DNA from: Vermamoeba vermiformis
Taxonomy: Eukaryota; Tubulinea; Echinamoebida
Length of the DNA stretch: 64,000 nucleotides
Assembly: GCA_045837725.1 (NCBI GenBank)
Contig: JBEWZL010000260.1
Coordinates: 434,001 to 498,000 of the forward strand
Direction: 5' to 3'
Position 1 is the first letter of the stretch. Each line of letters opens with the position of its first letter. This document shows, piece by piece, positions 51,721 through 63,575 of the stretch. A program made the position numbers and the translations under genes. Under the pieces are notes generated by a model. It was not told the origin of the DNA and made no database searches. It was given only the letters and a program-made list of their open reading frames with translations.

Positions 51721-52040
51721 ATGGAAGCAACAAAAGAAGAACTAGCTGTTACTTACGCTGCTCTGATCGTACAGCGATGATGGACACAGAATTATCGTCG
51801 ATAAGTTGAACAAACTCGTGAACGCTGCGAATGTAAGTTGCGCCGTGTTGGGGAGTATTATTTGAAACTGTATTTGAAACGCGTAGCTTAGAACAGTTGG
51901 TGGCACCCGCTACAAGAAGTACTGCCTGTACGATTACACCACCACCGAGAGTAATTCCCTACATTAAGGAACACAAATTCTCAATTAAGTCGTCTGGAGA
52001 GGACGCTAGTGACATCGATCCTGGGTCTTTATTTGATTAA
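51721..52040 (+). pseudogene. decayed acidic ribosomal protein P1-like gene
   Basis: The first part encodes MEATKEELAVTYAALIV, matching the P1 start (ELAxxYAALIL), but a one-base excess before GATGAT shifts the frame; in the next frame DDGHRIIVDKLNKLVNAAN continues the P1 N-terminal domain up to a GTAAGT donor at 51833. The sequence after the likely intron ends EDASDIDPGSLFD and TAA at 52040, reminiscent of the invariant acidic P1/P2 tail (EEESDDDMGFGLFD), but the middle of the protein and the Ala-rich hinge are absent. P1 forms the ribosomal stalk that recruits elongation factors. I judge it a relic; a working copy should exist elsewhere. Sequence error could explain the shift but not the missing middle. 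Confidence 0.55.
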
Positions 52041-52076
52041 ATAAATTCGCGAGGCCTTTAATTACATTTTTATTTT

Positions 52077-53685
52077 TTAGAATTTACTGATGGCCGGAAC
52101 TCGCCGTATTGAAGGGTCTTGGAAAATGTCATTCAATAATGGCTCGAAGGTTGGCACTCCAGGCGTCTTGTAGTAGCAGAATATGAGGCGCCAAATGTCC
52201 TTCGGGAATGTGATAGGATTGCGCGCGACGTTGAAGAACAATACGAGCATGTCCAGCGTTCGTTCGTACTGCAGCAGCACATTTCGTTCCAAAATCTCCG
52301 CGAGTTCTGCCTTTTTGGTGTAGAGCTCATCTTTAAAAATTTCGTCCATCATAATGTCCACTGATAGCAGCGATACATTGTTGTGTAAGGCCAAAAAGAG
52401 ATTATTGGCAGTACTACAGTCCAATTCAATGTAAATCAAGTCCAAGGACGTGAGCGATTGATTGTGCTGTACTAAGTCGATGATCGCTTGGGCTCCCTTT
52501 TGCGTTATAGCGTTCGTTTTGAAGCCTAGATACTCCACATTGGTGTTGATTTTTAATGCCTCCGCCACGCTTTTGATGCATCCGTTGTTAAAAGCAGTTC
52601 CTGAGAACTCTAACTCCGTCAAAAATCGATTGAACTTGAGTGCTTCGGATATCGTTGAAATGCCTTTTACCCAGAATGTCTCGTGTATTTTGAGCGCCGT
52701 TAATGACTCGTTGACTTTGAGAGCATCGCTAATGTATTGCGCTCCATCATCAAGTTCGTTAGGCTCTCCAAAAGTCAGAGTCTTCAGTGTGCAGTTATGT
52801 TTTAGTGCTTCGCCCAGGTATTGCAGACCTGACGCAGTATAATTGAGTGATGTTATGTTCAGCGTTCTTAATGTCATGCTCTTCTTTAAAACTTCGCTGA
52901 GGACGCGCATGCCTTCGTCGCCCGCGCAGTTGTGACTAATATCTAGCACCTTGATCGAATGATTATGCTTCAAGCCCTCACAAAGTGCCACGAACTGTTC
53001 AGGGTTCATAAGGTTCTTTGACAGGACCAATTTGACAATTGAGGAGTTTGCCACCGCTAAGTCTTTGAGACTGGCTGCCGTTTTGAAACCAATTTTCTCC
53101 ACGGTTAACCACATAATTGACATGTTCTTGTTGAGTGCTTTCATAATCATCTCGTGCATCTTCACGTGGGTTTTACTATTCAAATCTAAGCGTACTGGTC
53201 CTGCTGTTTCTTCGATCAACTTCGCGAGCCACCAAGCGTTGATAGTGTCAAGCGAACTAAGATCTTGCCACATTAAGGTGTGCACACTTTGATTCTCTTT
53301 CAGTGCCTCGTACATTGCCTTGCTAGATTCTTCGTTGATCGGATCCAGCATTGAAATCTTCTCCAGCGTTTCACAAGTCTGAATGGCGTCGCGTAAGCAT
53401 TGCCAGTTTGTAACATCGAGGATAGAGATCTCTTGAGTAGACTCGTGGATAGTAAACGGTTGGTTATGATTCGTGTGGCGCTTCATATCTAAGAACCAGG
53501 TCTGGTGGGAATCAGTGGCAAATTTTTACGAGGAAATGCCGAAAATTATTTTCAAGTAAATTATCCAACAGCTGGATTAAACCAAAATGCCATAAAAAGC
53601 ATTAGAATGGCAAAATTTTGATAAACGAAATTTTGCTTACAATTACAGGCTTTTTTGCCTCGGGATCGGGTGACGTTGTCAACAT
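52077..53685 (-). CDS. ribonuclease-inhibitor-type leucine-rich-repeat protein
   Basis: A small first exon (53685-53641, MLTTSPDPEAKKPVI) joins through a 139-nt intron to a long exon at 53501, reading TWFLDMKRHTNHNQPFTIHE. The body has about ten RNI-type repeats of 28 residues, with LxxLxLS-type strands such as LKHNHSIKVLDISHNCAGDE and KHNCTLKTLTFGEPNELDDG. The C-terminal end has PITFPKDIWRLIFCYYKTPG, reminiscent of a short F-box-like helix; not firm. About 485 residues. RNI-type LRR proteins act by binding other proteins; the partner is unknown. Its 3' end lies 36 bases from the decayed P1-like gene, tail-to-tail. Confidence 0.82.
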
Positions 53686-54851
53686 TTTAGACTGTGAAGT
53701 GCACTAATTGCTTTTCGACGGTAAAAATATTTGCTAGTAATTAATTGACCAACTCTCTTCAGTTTCATAAACCCCGTGGGCCGGTGCCAGAGCATCGATC
53801 GACTGATCCTAAGGTGGCGCCAGGGGGTGCGTCTCCAGAGGTTGTCTCCTGGGCAGCGGCTTCTAGTCTCGCGGATGCTGATGGGGTTCCAGTGGGTTGC
53901 CGCCCCATTTCTAGTTTTGTTTTTTTTTTGGCTCTGGTGCCGGCGGAAGTGTGTGGTTAAAAATCCGCCGGCGCGGCAAATTAGCTGAGACTAATTGAAA
54001 AAAAAGAATAAATTAGGGAAATATTTGGCTGGGGAGGTATTTATGATGGGAGGTCTACGAATGAGGTTAGGGGGTAGGTTTTGAGGGGCGGGTCAAGAGG
54101 GGGGTTGTTGCGGGCGCGGGGTGAGTTGGTCGCGGGGGGGGGGAGGGGGGGCGGGGGGGGTGGGGCGGTGGCTAGCTTAGGGACGTACCGACCGGGCAGG
54201 AGGATCCCTGGAATAAATCCGGAAAGTTGTTATGTTAAAGTTCGTGGTGTGTTGTTCTTCTCGAAGAAAAAATTCAGTTTGCTTGCTTTCCCTTCCTAGC
54301 ACCACAACTGAGCGGGTGACCGACCCTAAGCCACTAATAATATCCTTATAACGATGATGATTATGCTTGTTTCTAACTTGTTTTGTTTTCCTTCCTTTCA
54401 TCTTCCGTTCATCCATTAGTTTGAGATCCTTCTTTACCGTTGTTAAATAGGCCATCTGTAATATAATTTATCTTGTGTTTTTTGCGTCGCTCCGAGTTTC
54501 GGCTTTCACTGGACAAAAACAGATTTGACGGTTGTTCTGGACTACCCAAGAATTATTTACGAGTTAAACTTATTGAGATAAATGATAACTTGGGTATGTT
54601 CTCACGATAATTACTTACTGTAATTAAAGCGTTTAACTATTTTAAAAATAATGAAAATAATTTTTCAGTCAACAAAAATTCACTATAGCTACCACAAGCC
54701 TTAATACACGTAATAGTGCTATATTTTATTACATTAATATCCTCTTCTTAGCTATTTCTTCACAATCCCGGTATTATCAATCCCACAACAAATTTCCACC
54801 ACGACAAATTTAAAACAGCAAATCCGGTCTCGCTTTCTTTTAATGCCTCAA
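53686..54851. other. intergenic with an anomalous G-rich block
   Basis: About 1,170 bases. From about 53770 to 53975 it is G/C-rich and unlike its surroundings, and from about 54062 to 54175 it has long G runs. A short minus-strand open frame (54455 leftward, MAYLTTVKKDLKLMDERKMK) may be an exon but has no clear partner. I could not recognise an insertion element. Confidence 0.4.
54062..54175. repeat. G-rich, low-complexity block
   Basis: Runs of 6-10 G separated by single A, C or T, in otherwise A/T-rich DNA. It resembles the complement of the C-rich block inside 7TM copy C (9578-9907), suggesting the same origin or artefact. Confidence 0.7.
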
Positions 54852-54986
54852 ACTAATGAGTAAGGAAAATAACGTTTAGTTTGATAGCTAAACTCGTGAT
54901 CATCACGGAGAATTTCTGGGGGCAATAGGCTGGTTCTTGAAGGCGGTGCCCCTCTTCGGGATGCCTCTTGTTGACCGGCCTGCCCG
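54852..54986 (-). CDS. possible orphan coding exon
   Basis: On the minus strand a T-rich tract and TTTAG at 54987 lead into an open frame with QQEASRRGAPPSRTSLLPPE and HEFSYQTKRYFPYS, ending TGA near 54849. It looks coding (Pro/Arg-rich, then a short globular piece). The gene upstream on this strand, LETM1, ends at 55184 with its own stop, so this exon would belong to a separate short gene or an alternative LETM1 3' end. Not recognised. Confidence 0.3.
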
Positions 54987-55183
54987 TCCTAAATAACAAA
55001 AAAATTAATTATTGGGGTGCGGGATATTGGGCAATTAACGATGTTCATAGGATTAAATATGCGCATTCTTGGAGGCTAGTTACAAATGATAGCACGCAAT
55101 AAGCTTATACAGAATAATTAGCGACTATTCGATATATATGGAAAGAAGCCAGCCGTTCGTAAAAGATTACTTTATTGACATTG

Positions 55184-56376
55184 TTAATGTGTCAGCTCTT
55201 TAGGCAGCTCTTCAACTTTGTGTGCTTGAGCGATGTTCAAAGCAGCGAACGTCACGAGTGCAGAGTTAGAAACAGTGCGGTCCAGTGAAGCGTTGACCCA
55301 TTGCTTGGCGATGTCAATAGCTGACGGTGACAGCGGCAGTTTGTGTGACACGATCCAGCCACGTGCTTGAAGTGCCTCGCGGAGTTGAGGCTCAGTCAAC
55401 TTGGAGGGACCACCTTCCTCTTGTAGCAACTGCGAATGTACGTAAGTATTCGTTACAGCTCCGTGAACACGAGCAAATGTTGGTGACTTACTTTGTCATC
55501 TTGTCGCAGAGAATTCAAGTATTGGCCCAAATTCTTTCTGACACGCTTATCGGTCAATAAACTTGTTTGCAGACCAAAATATTGTGCAAAGATTTTGACA
55601 TCGTCAATGTCCATAGTACTGAAGTTGAGGCACTCTTCAAAGAACGGCAACACGGGCTTCAGATCCTCAAATGGAATGTATTCATTTCGTGTGGCCTTGA
55701 TAATGGGTTAGTTCATGAAGTCCTAGGACTTCTATCGCTCGAACGTACTCTGTCAATGAGATCAAGCATCGCTCCACTGTTCAGCAGCTGTTTCTTGTCC
55801 TGTTCCATCGCGGCGATTCTTTCCTCGATAATTTCAATTATGTCTTCTGACAATTGTCGACGCTCAACTGAAAATCTCTCTGCTTGAGCCAACTAAAACA
55901 ATATGAATAAATTGTCTTTAACCAGTTCTTAACTTACTTTCTGCTCTGTTGTCCAATAGGAATCCGGGAATAGGTTGGGATACTTTTTGACAATAAAGAC
56001 TACAAGAAGAGGGAATACATATGTTGATAATGGTAAACTAAGTAACAGCGCGTAAGGAACTAACAACTATCAGATCCGTCAGTTAAAACATGCGCGTGCG
56101 TCTAAATTTCTGCTGAATTACCTTAAAATTCCAAACAGCTTTGTCGACAAACAATGTCTGATCTCTCGTCAGCACCTTATTGTATCCTATTTGTTGAATG
56201 CGCTTCGCTTCTTTGTAGTTGCGCCAGATCTCCTTGGTTCCTTCCCAGTATCGCTTGCCCTCATTCAAGAGCCACTTTGCGCCGTCAATAATTTTGTTGG
56301 ATGACTTCTGGGTGGTCGTTGTATTAGTGTTGTCATTGCTATAGTGGCGTATTTGATGATAGCTCGTGACTGTCAT
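55184..56376 (-). CDS. LETM1: LETM1-like mitochondrial inner membrane protein
   Basis: ATG at 56376 (MTVTSYHQIRHYSNDNTN) gives a basic, Ser/Thr-rich start suited to mitochondrial import. Next is WEGTKEIWRNYKEAKRIQQI, typical of LETM1 just before its membrane helix, then KYPNLFPDSYWTTEQK, which resembles the LETM1 ribosome-binding domain start (LFPxxxP). A helix LPFFEECLNFSTMDIDDVKI leads to FGLQTSLLTDKRVRKNLGQY, LRQDDKLLQEEGGPSKLTEP and LREALQARGWIV, the core of the LETM1 domain. It ends VEELPKELTH at 55184. LETM1 helps K+/H+ exchange and mitochondrial ribosome contact. Shorter than animal LETM1: no C-terminal EF hand or coiled coil. The first exon could extend upstream. Confidence 0.8.
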
Positions 56377-57043
56377 GGCAGATCTGCGGTGAGTTCCCGA
56401 TACTTTGGTACCAAAAAATATGGAACACTTGGCAGACTTGTTATTCACTAACCTTGTAGCTGTTTAATGTATTCCCGAGGTTAGAAAATTATTTAAAAAT
56501 AGCTAGCCGAAGTTTTTGATCCAGTTGTTAATTTGCGTTTTAGATCTCACTACAAGACAACTGAATCGTGCCACAGACGTGATTTTACCTGATTTAACAT
56601 TGCGTGTAAGTAATATAATGCGTGTGGCCATTGTGACGAGTTGTGGTATCTCGGGTGTCGTTTGTTTTATTTTGATGACAGAATAAACTCACCAATTAAA
56701 AATACAACTCACTTAAAAAGGTAAGAATATGAGTTTACGGAGTATCAATAAATTTTCACACGGTTAAGTACAAAACGGATCTTTAGTAAACTTTAAGCTT
56801 GCCAGTCTTGGATTCTCTGTTCAGGATATGTATTGACACGAAAGAGAAATGTATGGTGTGCTAGAACCTTAGTCGGTCGCTAAATACAGAATTATTTTTT
56901 TGTTCTCCCGTCCCGTTTCTTTTGCTGTTTCGAAGTTCAGATTTCTCGCGGAATGTTCTGGCCACACTTAAAACGTGTCAGACGTTTATTTTACAAACAA
57001 ACCCAACAAGTGCACGAATATTACGTGACTTAAGCGAAGAGTA
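56377..57043. promoter_or_regulatory. divergent promoter region between LETM1 and the VIT/vWA gene
   Basis: About 670 bases between two outward-facing start codons. The likely promoters of both genes lie here. No motif stands out to me. Confidence 0.35.
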
Positions 57044-60000
57044 ATGTCTCGGCGGATTAAACTCGTCGACAAAAACGGAGGCTATGCTCTTCGCCTTCTT
57101 GAATTGGTCTGCGATGTTAAAATTAAAGGATTTTTATCAGGTATGATATTTATGACCATTAATATTTATAATAATAATAATTAGTTGGTTTCCTTGCTCA
57201 TACATAATTTAAAAACTGGCTGCAATTCCAAACTTGAATCCGATCGCTGAACTAATTCTATTTTGCAGAATGCACGACGATTCTTAAATTCCGCAACGAG
57301 CAAAATAGCGAGATCGTAGAAAGCGAGCTTAGTTTTCCATTAAATGAAGGTAAGAATGATTTCGGATGCGCATAAGCTTCAGTTTCATTGGTTTTTGTTA
57401 GTCGTTAACATCAGTTTAATATTTAGGTGCTACTATTTGTGGATATGCGGCTGATATCAATGGTGTCGTTGTGGATGCGGTTGTAGTCGAAAAACAAAAG
57501 GCACGCGAAGTTTTTGACAACGAAACAAAGAAATTCGAAAAGAAAAAGGCTGCTCTTGCTGAACAAGTAGTTGGCAACGTATTTTCAACATCAATTAATT
57601 GCACAGCTCCTTTAGCAGTCAGAACGATAAAACTCGTTTTTATTCAGCCACTGAAGTTCGACTCGAAGACGACAACTTACACTTACAAATTACCATTTCA
57701 ACTATCAGAACCAATTCCTCACTTTGGCTTAACTTCTACGGTCACTCTAGTCGAAGGTATTACTTCAAGCCGATTGATCATCAACAGTCCAACTGTCAGA
57801 CAAAATGTCAGCAATCTGCTCGACACTGCGGGTCATTTCCCGTTCCAAGCAATGGGTGATTATTACGCACTCAACTTCAACTTGAACGACGTTACATTTG
57901 ACGGTGAAGACCTCATGATTAGAACATCGTTCAATCCGCAAGTGAAGCACTTAGCTTTGGTAGAACAAATCAACAAAGAAGTGTTCTTCGCCGTGCATGA
58001 TTGGTCGAAGGTCAATCGAATCAGCAACAACACGACAAGTCAGCAGTCAGGAGCACCGAAGATAGCTGTGTATTGGCAGCGCTCATTTAACTTGCGCGAC
58101 GAGCCTAGCACAGGCAGACAAATAGAGTTATTAGGCAAGATACTGCAAGAAATGGCAAAACAAGCCATTACCAACTGTGACGTGATCACCTTCGGAGAGA
58201 CAGTAGACACGGCACTGGGACATTATGGAACAGACTACAACTCAACAACAACCCTGGCAACTGATCTCCGTAAATTACAATACGAAGGCGCACTCGATTT
58301 AGAGTCACTGTCGATGAGCTTGAAAGAACTCGTCGAGCACAACCCGAACACTTACCGTGCCGTCATTGTATTCACTGATGGCATCAACACCTTGGGCCCC
58401 ACGCACATTGCAGCGCCATCTCTTGGAGTTCCATTGCACATTATTAGCGGCCCTGAGAAGTGCAATCCTACATTGATGGGCAGTTGGTCAAAGAATAACG
58501 GGGGCAAGTTCGTCAACTTGAATGAGAACTCGAACAATGGTGATGTCATCAAGTTGGTTAGCTCAGGCAACAACCAAAATAAGTTCGGTCTGGTGTCAGC
58601 TGATGTTAATGTCACGGGCGATGCCTCAATTTATCCTCGACAGCTGGCAGATCTGACGGAAGACGGAGTATCCGTTTACGGCAGCTTCTCGACCGAAACT
58701 ATTTCCAAGAACGTACCATTGAAAGTGATGCTGAAATATGGCAAGGCCGGTGTTGCAGCTGAAGAGTCCGTAATTAAGTTAGCGCTCAAGTTGCCACAAC
58801 AAGACGGCGATAGTGCCATGAAAGACGTGGATGATGACGCTGGCCTACACTTTATTGGCAAGTACTGGGCGAACATGAGGATCAAGCACCTTGGCGAAGA
58901 GAAGAATAAAGATGAGCTAAAGGTAAGTAGCCTCAAGTTATTGTAATGTTTTAACATGATATTGACGTTAATTTTAGGACCAATTTGTTGCCCTTGGCAG
59001 AAGGTTCGGAATTGTCAGTGAGTACACATCGTATTTAATCTTGGAAAACCTCGAAGAGTACGTCAAGTATGAGATAGAGCCACCTCGTTCTCTACACACC
59101 GTTTGGCAACAGTATCAAGACATCATGATGGCACGCAAGCTTAGAGCAGACAAGCAACAAGATAACAAGCTGGCCATCGTCGAGTCGTTGTGGAATCGCA
59201 AAGTCAAGTGGTGGCAGAACGAGCACATCAAGAGCAAGACGGACGGATTGGTGTTGCACTTCTTGCCCTTGGAAGTCGAGGCCAAGGATTCATTCAACAA
59301 TCCATACTGGCAAGACTCAAAGACTCGGCCACTTGATTTAAGTGTCGAACAAGAGCTTACAGAGCTCGCGGCATTTGACAAAAAACTTTCGCTGAAGCGC
59401 AAAGATCCCGAGCCCTGGTCAGAGTTTGAAATCAGTCAAACCGAGACTTACGAGGCTGTGCGAAAGAAGCAAATGACACTCACAGATTGGGAAATCTCAA
59501 GAATTGTCCCTGCTGGAGGAATAAGACCCACACGCCGTTCGAGATCTCCCTCACCCATCTCATTCGTGACGCAAAGTTACGGCTCACGACTTGCCAGAAG
59601 ATCGAGAAGTCGCTCGCCGTCGCCTCGTGGATACCCTTCATACTCAAATCGAGATAGAAGAGATCGTGACCGCGACACAGAACGAGAAAGAGATCGTGAC
59701 CGCAGAAGATCTCGTTCACGAAGCAGATCACCTGTGCGTCACAGACGATCGAGAAGTCGTTCTATATCCCCTAGCAGATCTCGTTCGCGAAGTAGATCAC
59801 CTGTGCATCACAGACGAGCGAGAAGTCGTTCTTTATATCGCAAACGGTCAAGAAGAAGTCCTTCCCGCTCTCGAAGTGTCTCTCCAACTAGCCCGGCAAA
59901 TTCAGCTTCAAGCTCTTCGGACTCCAGCTCTAGTGGAAGTGCTTCGGAAGATGAAAGCGAAGTGAAGAAGTTTAAACGAACGGAATTTGGTAGCAGAGGA

Positions 60001-63000
60001 CGAGGTGGACGAGGAGCTTTTGGCGATCGCGGAGGCGGAGGACGAGGTGGCAGTCGAGGTGGCAGTCGAGGTGGCAGTCGAGGTGGCAGTCGAGGGGGTC
60101 GCGGTCGTGGCGGAGCAGTTTTTGACAGCGCTGATTGGAGCATGCGTCGTGGAGGAAAGACAGAAAGAAATGTGAAGAAGCACATATTATTTCCCGACGA
60201 CGACGAAGAAGGAGATGATGAACAAACGTTCAATGTTCCTACACGCACAACAAACATACATGGTGATGAAATAATAGTCACAACGACTTCTCCGTACGAG
60301 CAGGTTTACTTCGGCACGAGCTCGAACAACAGCAACAACAATAACTCTGCGGTCGGTGGAAAAGGCCTTGGCAAAGGTGGTGCCAGGAGGCACCGAAAAG
60401 TGCTTCGCGACAGTGACGCTGAATCGGACGAAGAGGAGACTGAGTCGATGGCCGTCCCTCGCGACTCTACAAGTGATTGGCGGATCCCTCCATGCCGTGT
60501 CCAACTGGAAGAATACAAAAGGCTTCGTCGTTCCACTCGAAAAGAGGCTCACATCCACTCCAATGAGTGGCGAAGGTGCCAATGCTCCGTTTGCCAAGCT
60601 TTCTGAGGCGCTTTATGTAGCAGAGCGATCAGCTCGTGAAGAAGGAGCGAAGAAGTCAAGGCCTCACGTAGCAAAATTATCAGCTATCGAAGAAGCGAGG
60701 AAGCCAAGCGTAGCCCCGGGGCTGATTGCAGCTCGTAGAACAGGCAACATACGACAAAGCAAGAAAAGAGATGACGATGAGAAAAGTGACAAAATATCGT
60801 TGGAGAACGGCGCAGTCAATACAGGAACCTCATTCGATGAACGGTATTCGCGATCGTTCGAAGGTGAGCGATGGGAACTTGAGCCTCTAAAAATCGTTTC
60901 GCCTCCTGAAGGAAGTATGACTCGCGCTACCCACACGCAGACTAGTTTGAAGCAATCACGTGACCGAGACAGAGCACGATCAGATCTGCCTGATCTTCTC
61001 GATTCGACTGCAGGTTTTATGGCTCCAATGCGACAGCAACAGCAGCAGCAAGGTCGAACATTTGGTGCTCAGCCACAAGTACAGCAGCAACTTCAACAAC
61101 AGCTCTTGCAACAGTTGCAGCAAAACACGTACGAAGAGATGCCTGTGCTCGACTCACCCGCCATGCCCAGCCCACAGTCAACGTCTGCTTCGTCAAGTAA
61201 GATCAAAATCAGCAATTTAATGCGCGTTTATGCACCAGATCACTCACCTTCTGCGGTGTACGCATTCTCCGCCCCACCACCCCTCGCTCCAATGCCTATG
61301 ACACCTGCCAGCCCTGTTCCTCCCACCACGTCAGTCCCCGAAAAAGTTCTTTCACCCAAAGAAGCCTTTCGAATGATGTCGCATAAGTTTCACGGAAAAA
61401 TAGGTGGTAAAGGAAAGGAAGCCAAGCCTGCCGCGGCTGCTAACCAGGCCCAACCAGAGCCAGAACCGATGATAACCGAGGATGAAGTTGAATTGCTTCA
61501 AGAGGCTCGTGGTCGTTTGGCGAACACAAAGCTTCAAAAGGCCAAGAGAAAGAAGCGCATAAATGCGTTGGAAGAGCAAAACAGATTGGTATCGTTGGCC
61601 AAAAGACGAGAAGCAGCACCGATCCTCATTGAAGCGGAGTCTTTAACGAGAGAGGCACAGTCACGTTGGGACGGAGAGACAGCGCATGGAGAGTCGAAAG
61701 AGGCACATTTTGAGAAGAAGAACTTCAATCACGAATTGAGGAAGATGACTCAAGACGCAAGCGTTCTTACCCCATAGAGCGAGGGGGAAGGAGACTCAGC
61801 ATGGCTGCAATGAGTTCTGAGACGGAACGTCTGGATAGGCTGAGGGCTGAGAAATCTTTGCTGCTGTCTAAACTTCGAGCTATGCGCCAAACTCCGACAT
61901 CGAATGTCACGTTCGGTGACCTCCATCAAGAAGAGCAGGAGGCCGAGAATGATGAGGATGACGAAGAGGATGACATGATGGAGATGGGTGAAGAGATTGA
62001 AGAGATTGACGAGGTTGAGGAGAATATTGCTGAGCACTTGTTGCCGCAAGTAGCCGAGATCGACCAGCAGTACTATTCAAGACTTTTACCAGAGATCTGT
62101 GACCTGCCATTGGTTAGCGAGGACCAGCAACAACACTTTTACCTCCAGAAGTTTGACGAGTCGAATGCCATCTTTGATCCTCGCTCGAGATCAATGCGCG
62201 AACCTATTGGCTACCTAGCTGGAATAGGCAGAGGGTAAGTACAGCTAGTCAGTAATGTATTACAACAAGCTCTAATTCATTGTACAGTGCTGTTGGCTTT
62301 ACAACACGCAGCGATCAAATCGGTCCTGTGAGCTGGACCTCAACTGAAGCACCAAAACAACCTGAGCCGAGCGATCTCTTGCTGACCGAGACTACGTATC
62401 ACAAGCGTGTCACAACGTCCGTTCACCGAGCGTACACGTTGTTGAAAGGCAGTGATTACGTGAAGATTTTGTTCCAGCTCCTCAAATCGTCCTCGCGCCA
62501 TGCAATGTTCTTGACCGAGCTGAGACAGCAAACAGATCACGTGACATTCTGCTTTGTTGCAGGCACACTGTTCATCACGCAGGGTCAATACAAAGAAGCA
62601 TTGCGCGCACTCACCAGCGCTGTGGCATCTGTCACCGATGATCCCAAGCTTTGGCGCGCATTGGCTTTTAGACTCGAAGAGTTTGCGCACTTCAAACCAC
62701 ACCGCAGTCTCGGTGCGACTAGCGCTCTGAAGACATATCAACAAATTGCTGCCCGCTTGTCGCGTGGTTTGTGGCGCAGACTAGTTGAAGCACGTGCAAA
62801 TGAGCCTCACGGATACCGCAACTTGGCACTGGCACTCATCGACCAGTTCAATCAGGATCCACAGGGCAACGAGTACGTGGTTGATGAGGCCGTGAAACAT
62901 CTCACCAAGATCACTGCGCACGAGTGGAGCGATAGATTTGCAGCGATGCAAATTGAAGTGAATGCACTCGAAGAATTGAATGCGCTCGTCAATGCCACGC

Positions 63001-63508
63001 ACTTCACTCAAAAGGGTCTGGTCAACGCACAACAATGGAGATTGAAGGCTTTGGAACTGAATCCGAGACTGGCTCCGTTGCTCGCTCAAGCACTGCCCTG
63101 CGATTTACGGTAAGTACACTTTAATCTTTTTATTCGAATCATAGCTAACTCGTTCACAGTGTCACAATTGAATGGGACCGAGAAGAAGCAAACGTCGAGT
63201 TACACGTCACCGAGCCCTCGAATGAAGTGTGCTGCCCCATGAACAACAGCACGTCAAGCGGTGCCATGCTCAGTGTGGACTGCACGGGCCTTGGACCAGT
63301 CACATACATGCTGCGTCAGGCAGTCAGTGGCGAGTACACTGTCGCTGTCAAGTTATTCCACGCGATGGACCTCTCACGCCCTGTGCACGTGCGTGTGAAG
63401 ATTCAATGCTTCTTTGCGACACCTCACCTTGAAGTGACTGAAGTGCACACTGTTGCACTCTTCAAGAACAAACAACAGGCCACTGTGTCGCGCATAACAT
63501 TTCATTAA
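57044..63508 (+). CDS. very large VIT, vWA, SR/RGG-rich and DUF2135 protein
   Basis: Single gene of about 2,070 residues. N-terminus MSRRIKLVDKNGGYALRLLE leads to a VIT domain (SELSFPLNEGATICGYAADI, DNETKKFEKKKAALAEQVVG). A von Willebrand A domain follows (PKIAVYWQRSF, RAVIVFTDGINTLGPTH), with a degenerate MIDAS, because the usual DxSxS is replaced. After a linker (VESLWNRKVKWWQNEHIK) comes a long SR-rich region (SRSRSRSPVRHRRSRSRS), an RGG region with a 12-base tandem repeat (60046-60093), acidic and polyQ stretches, a coiled part, a TPR-like part (FITQGQYKEALRALTSAVAS) and a DUF2135 end (NVELHVTEPSNEVCC ... SGEYTVAVKLFH). Two in-frame 49-50 nt introns (60473-60521 and 61665-61714, weak donors) join three large frames. 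Ends at 63508. Confidence 0.8.
60046..60093. repeat. 12-base tandem repeat encoding GGSR units
   Basis: Four perfect copies of GGTGGCAGTCGA, giving Gly-Gly-Ser-Arg four times within the RGG region of the VIT/vWA protein. Copy number is likely to vary between strains. Confidence 0.85.
61034..61125. repeat. CAG/CAA polyglutamine tract
   Basis: Interrupted CAG/CAA run coding for Gln-rich sequence (RQQQQQQGR, then QPQVQQQLQQQLLQQLQQ) in the same protein; probably disordered. Confidence 0.75.
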
Positions 63509-63575
63509 TTAGCTATTGGTTTGTTTGTAAATAAATTTTATTGACCTGAGAAACAAGTGTTTTGTTGCTCATGTT

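Noticed and set aside
59523-60606. A separate SR splicing factor gene
   Set aside because: The frame is continuous from the VIT/vWA part with no start or promoter in between; kept as part of one gene.
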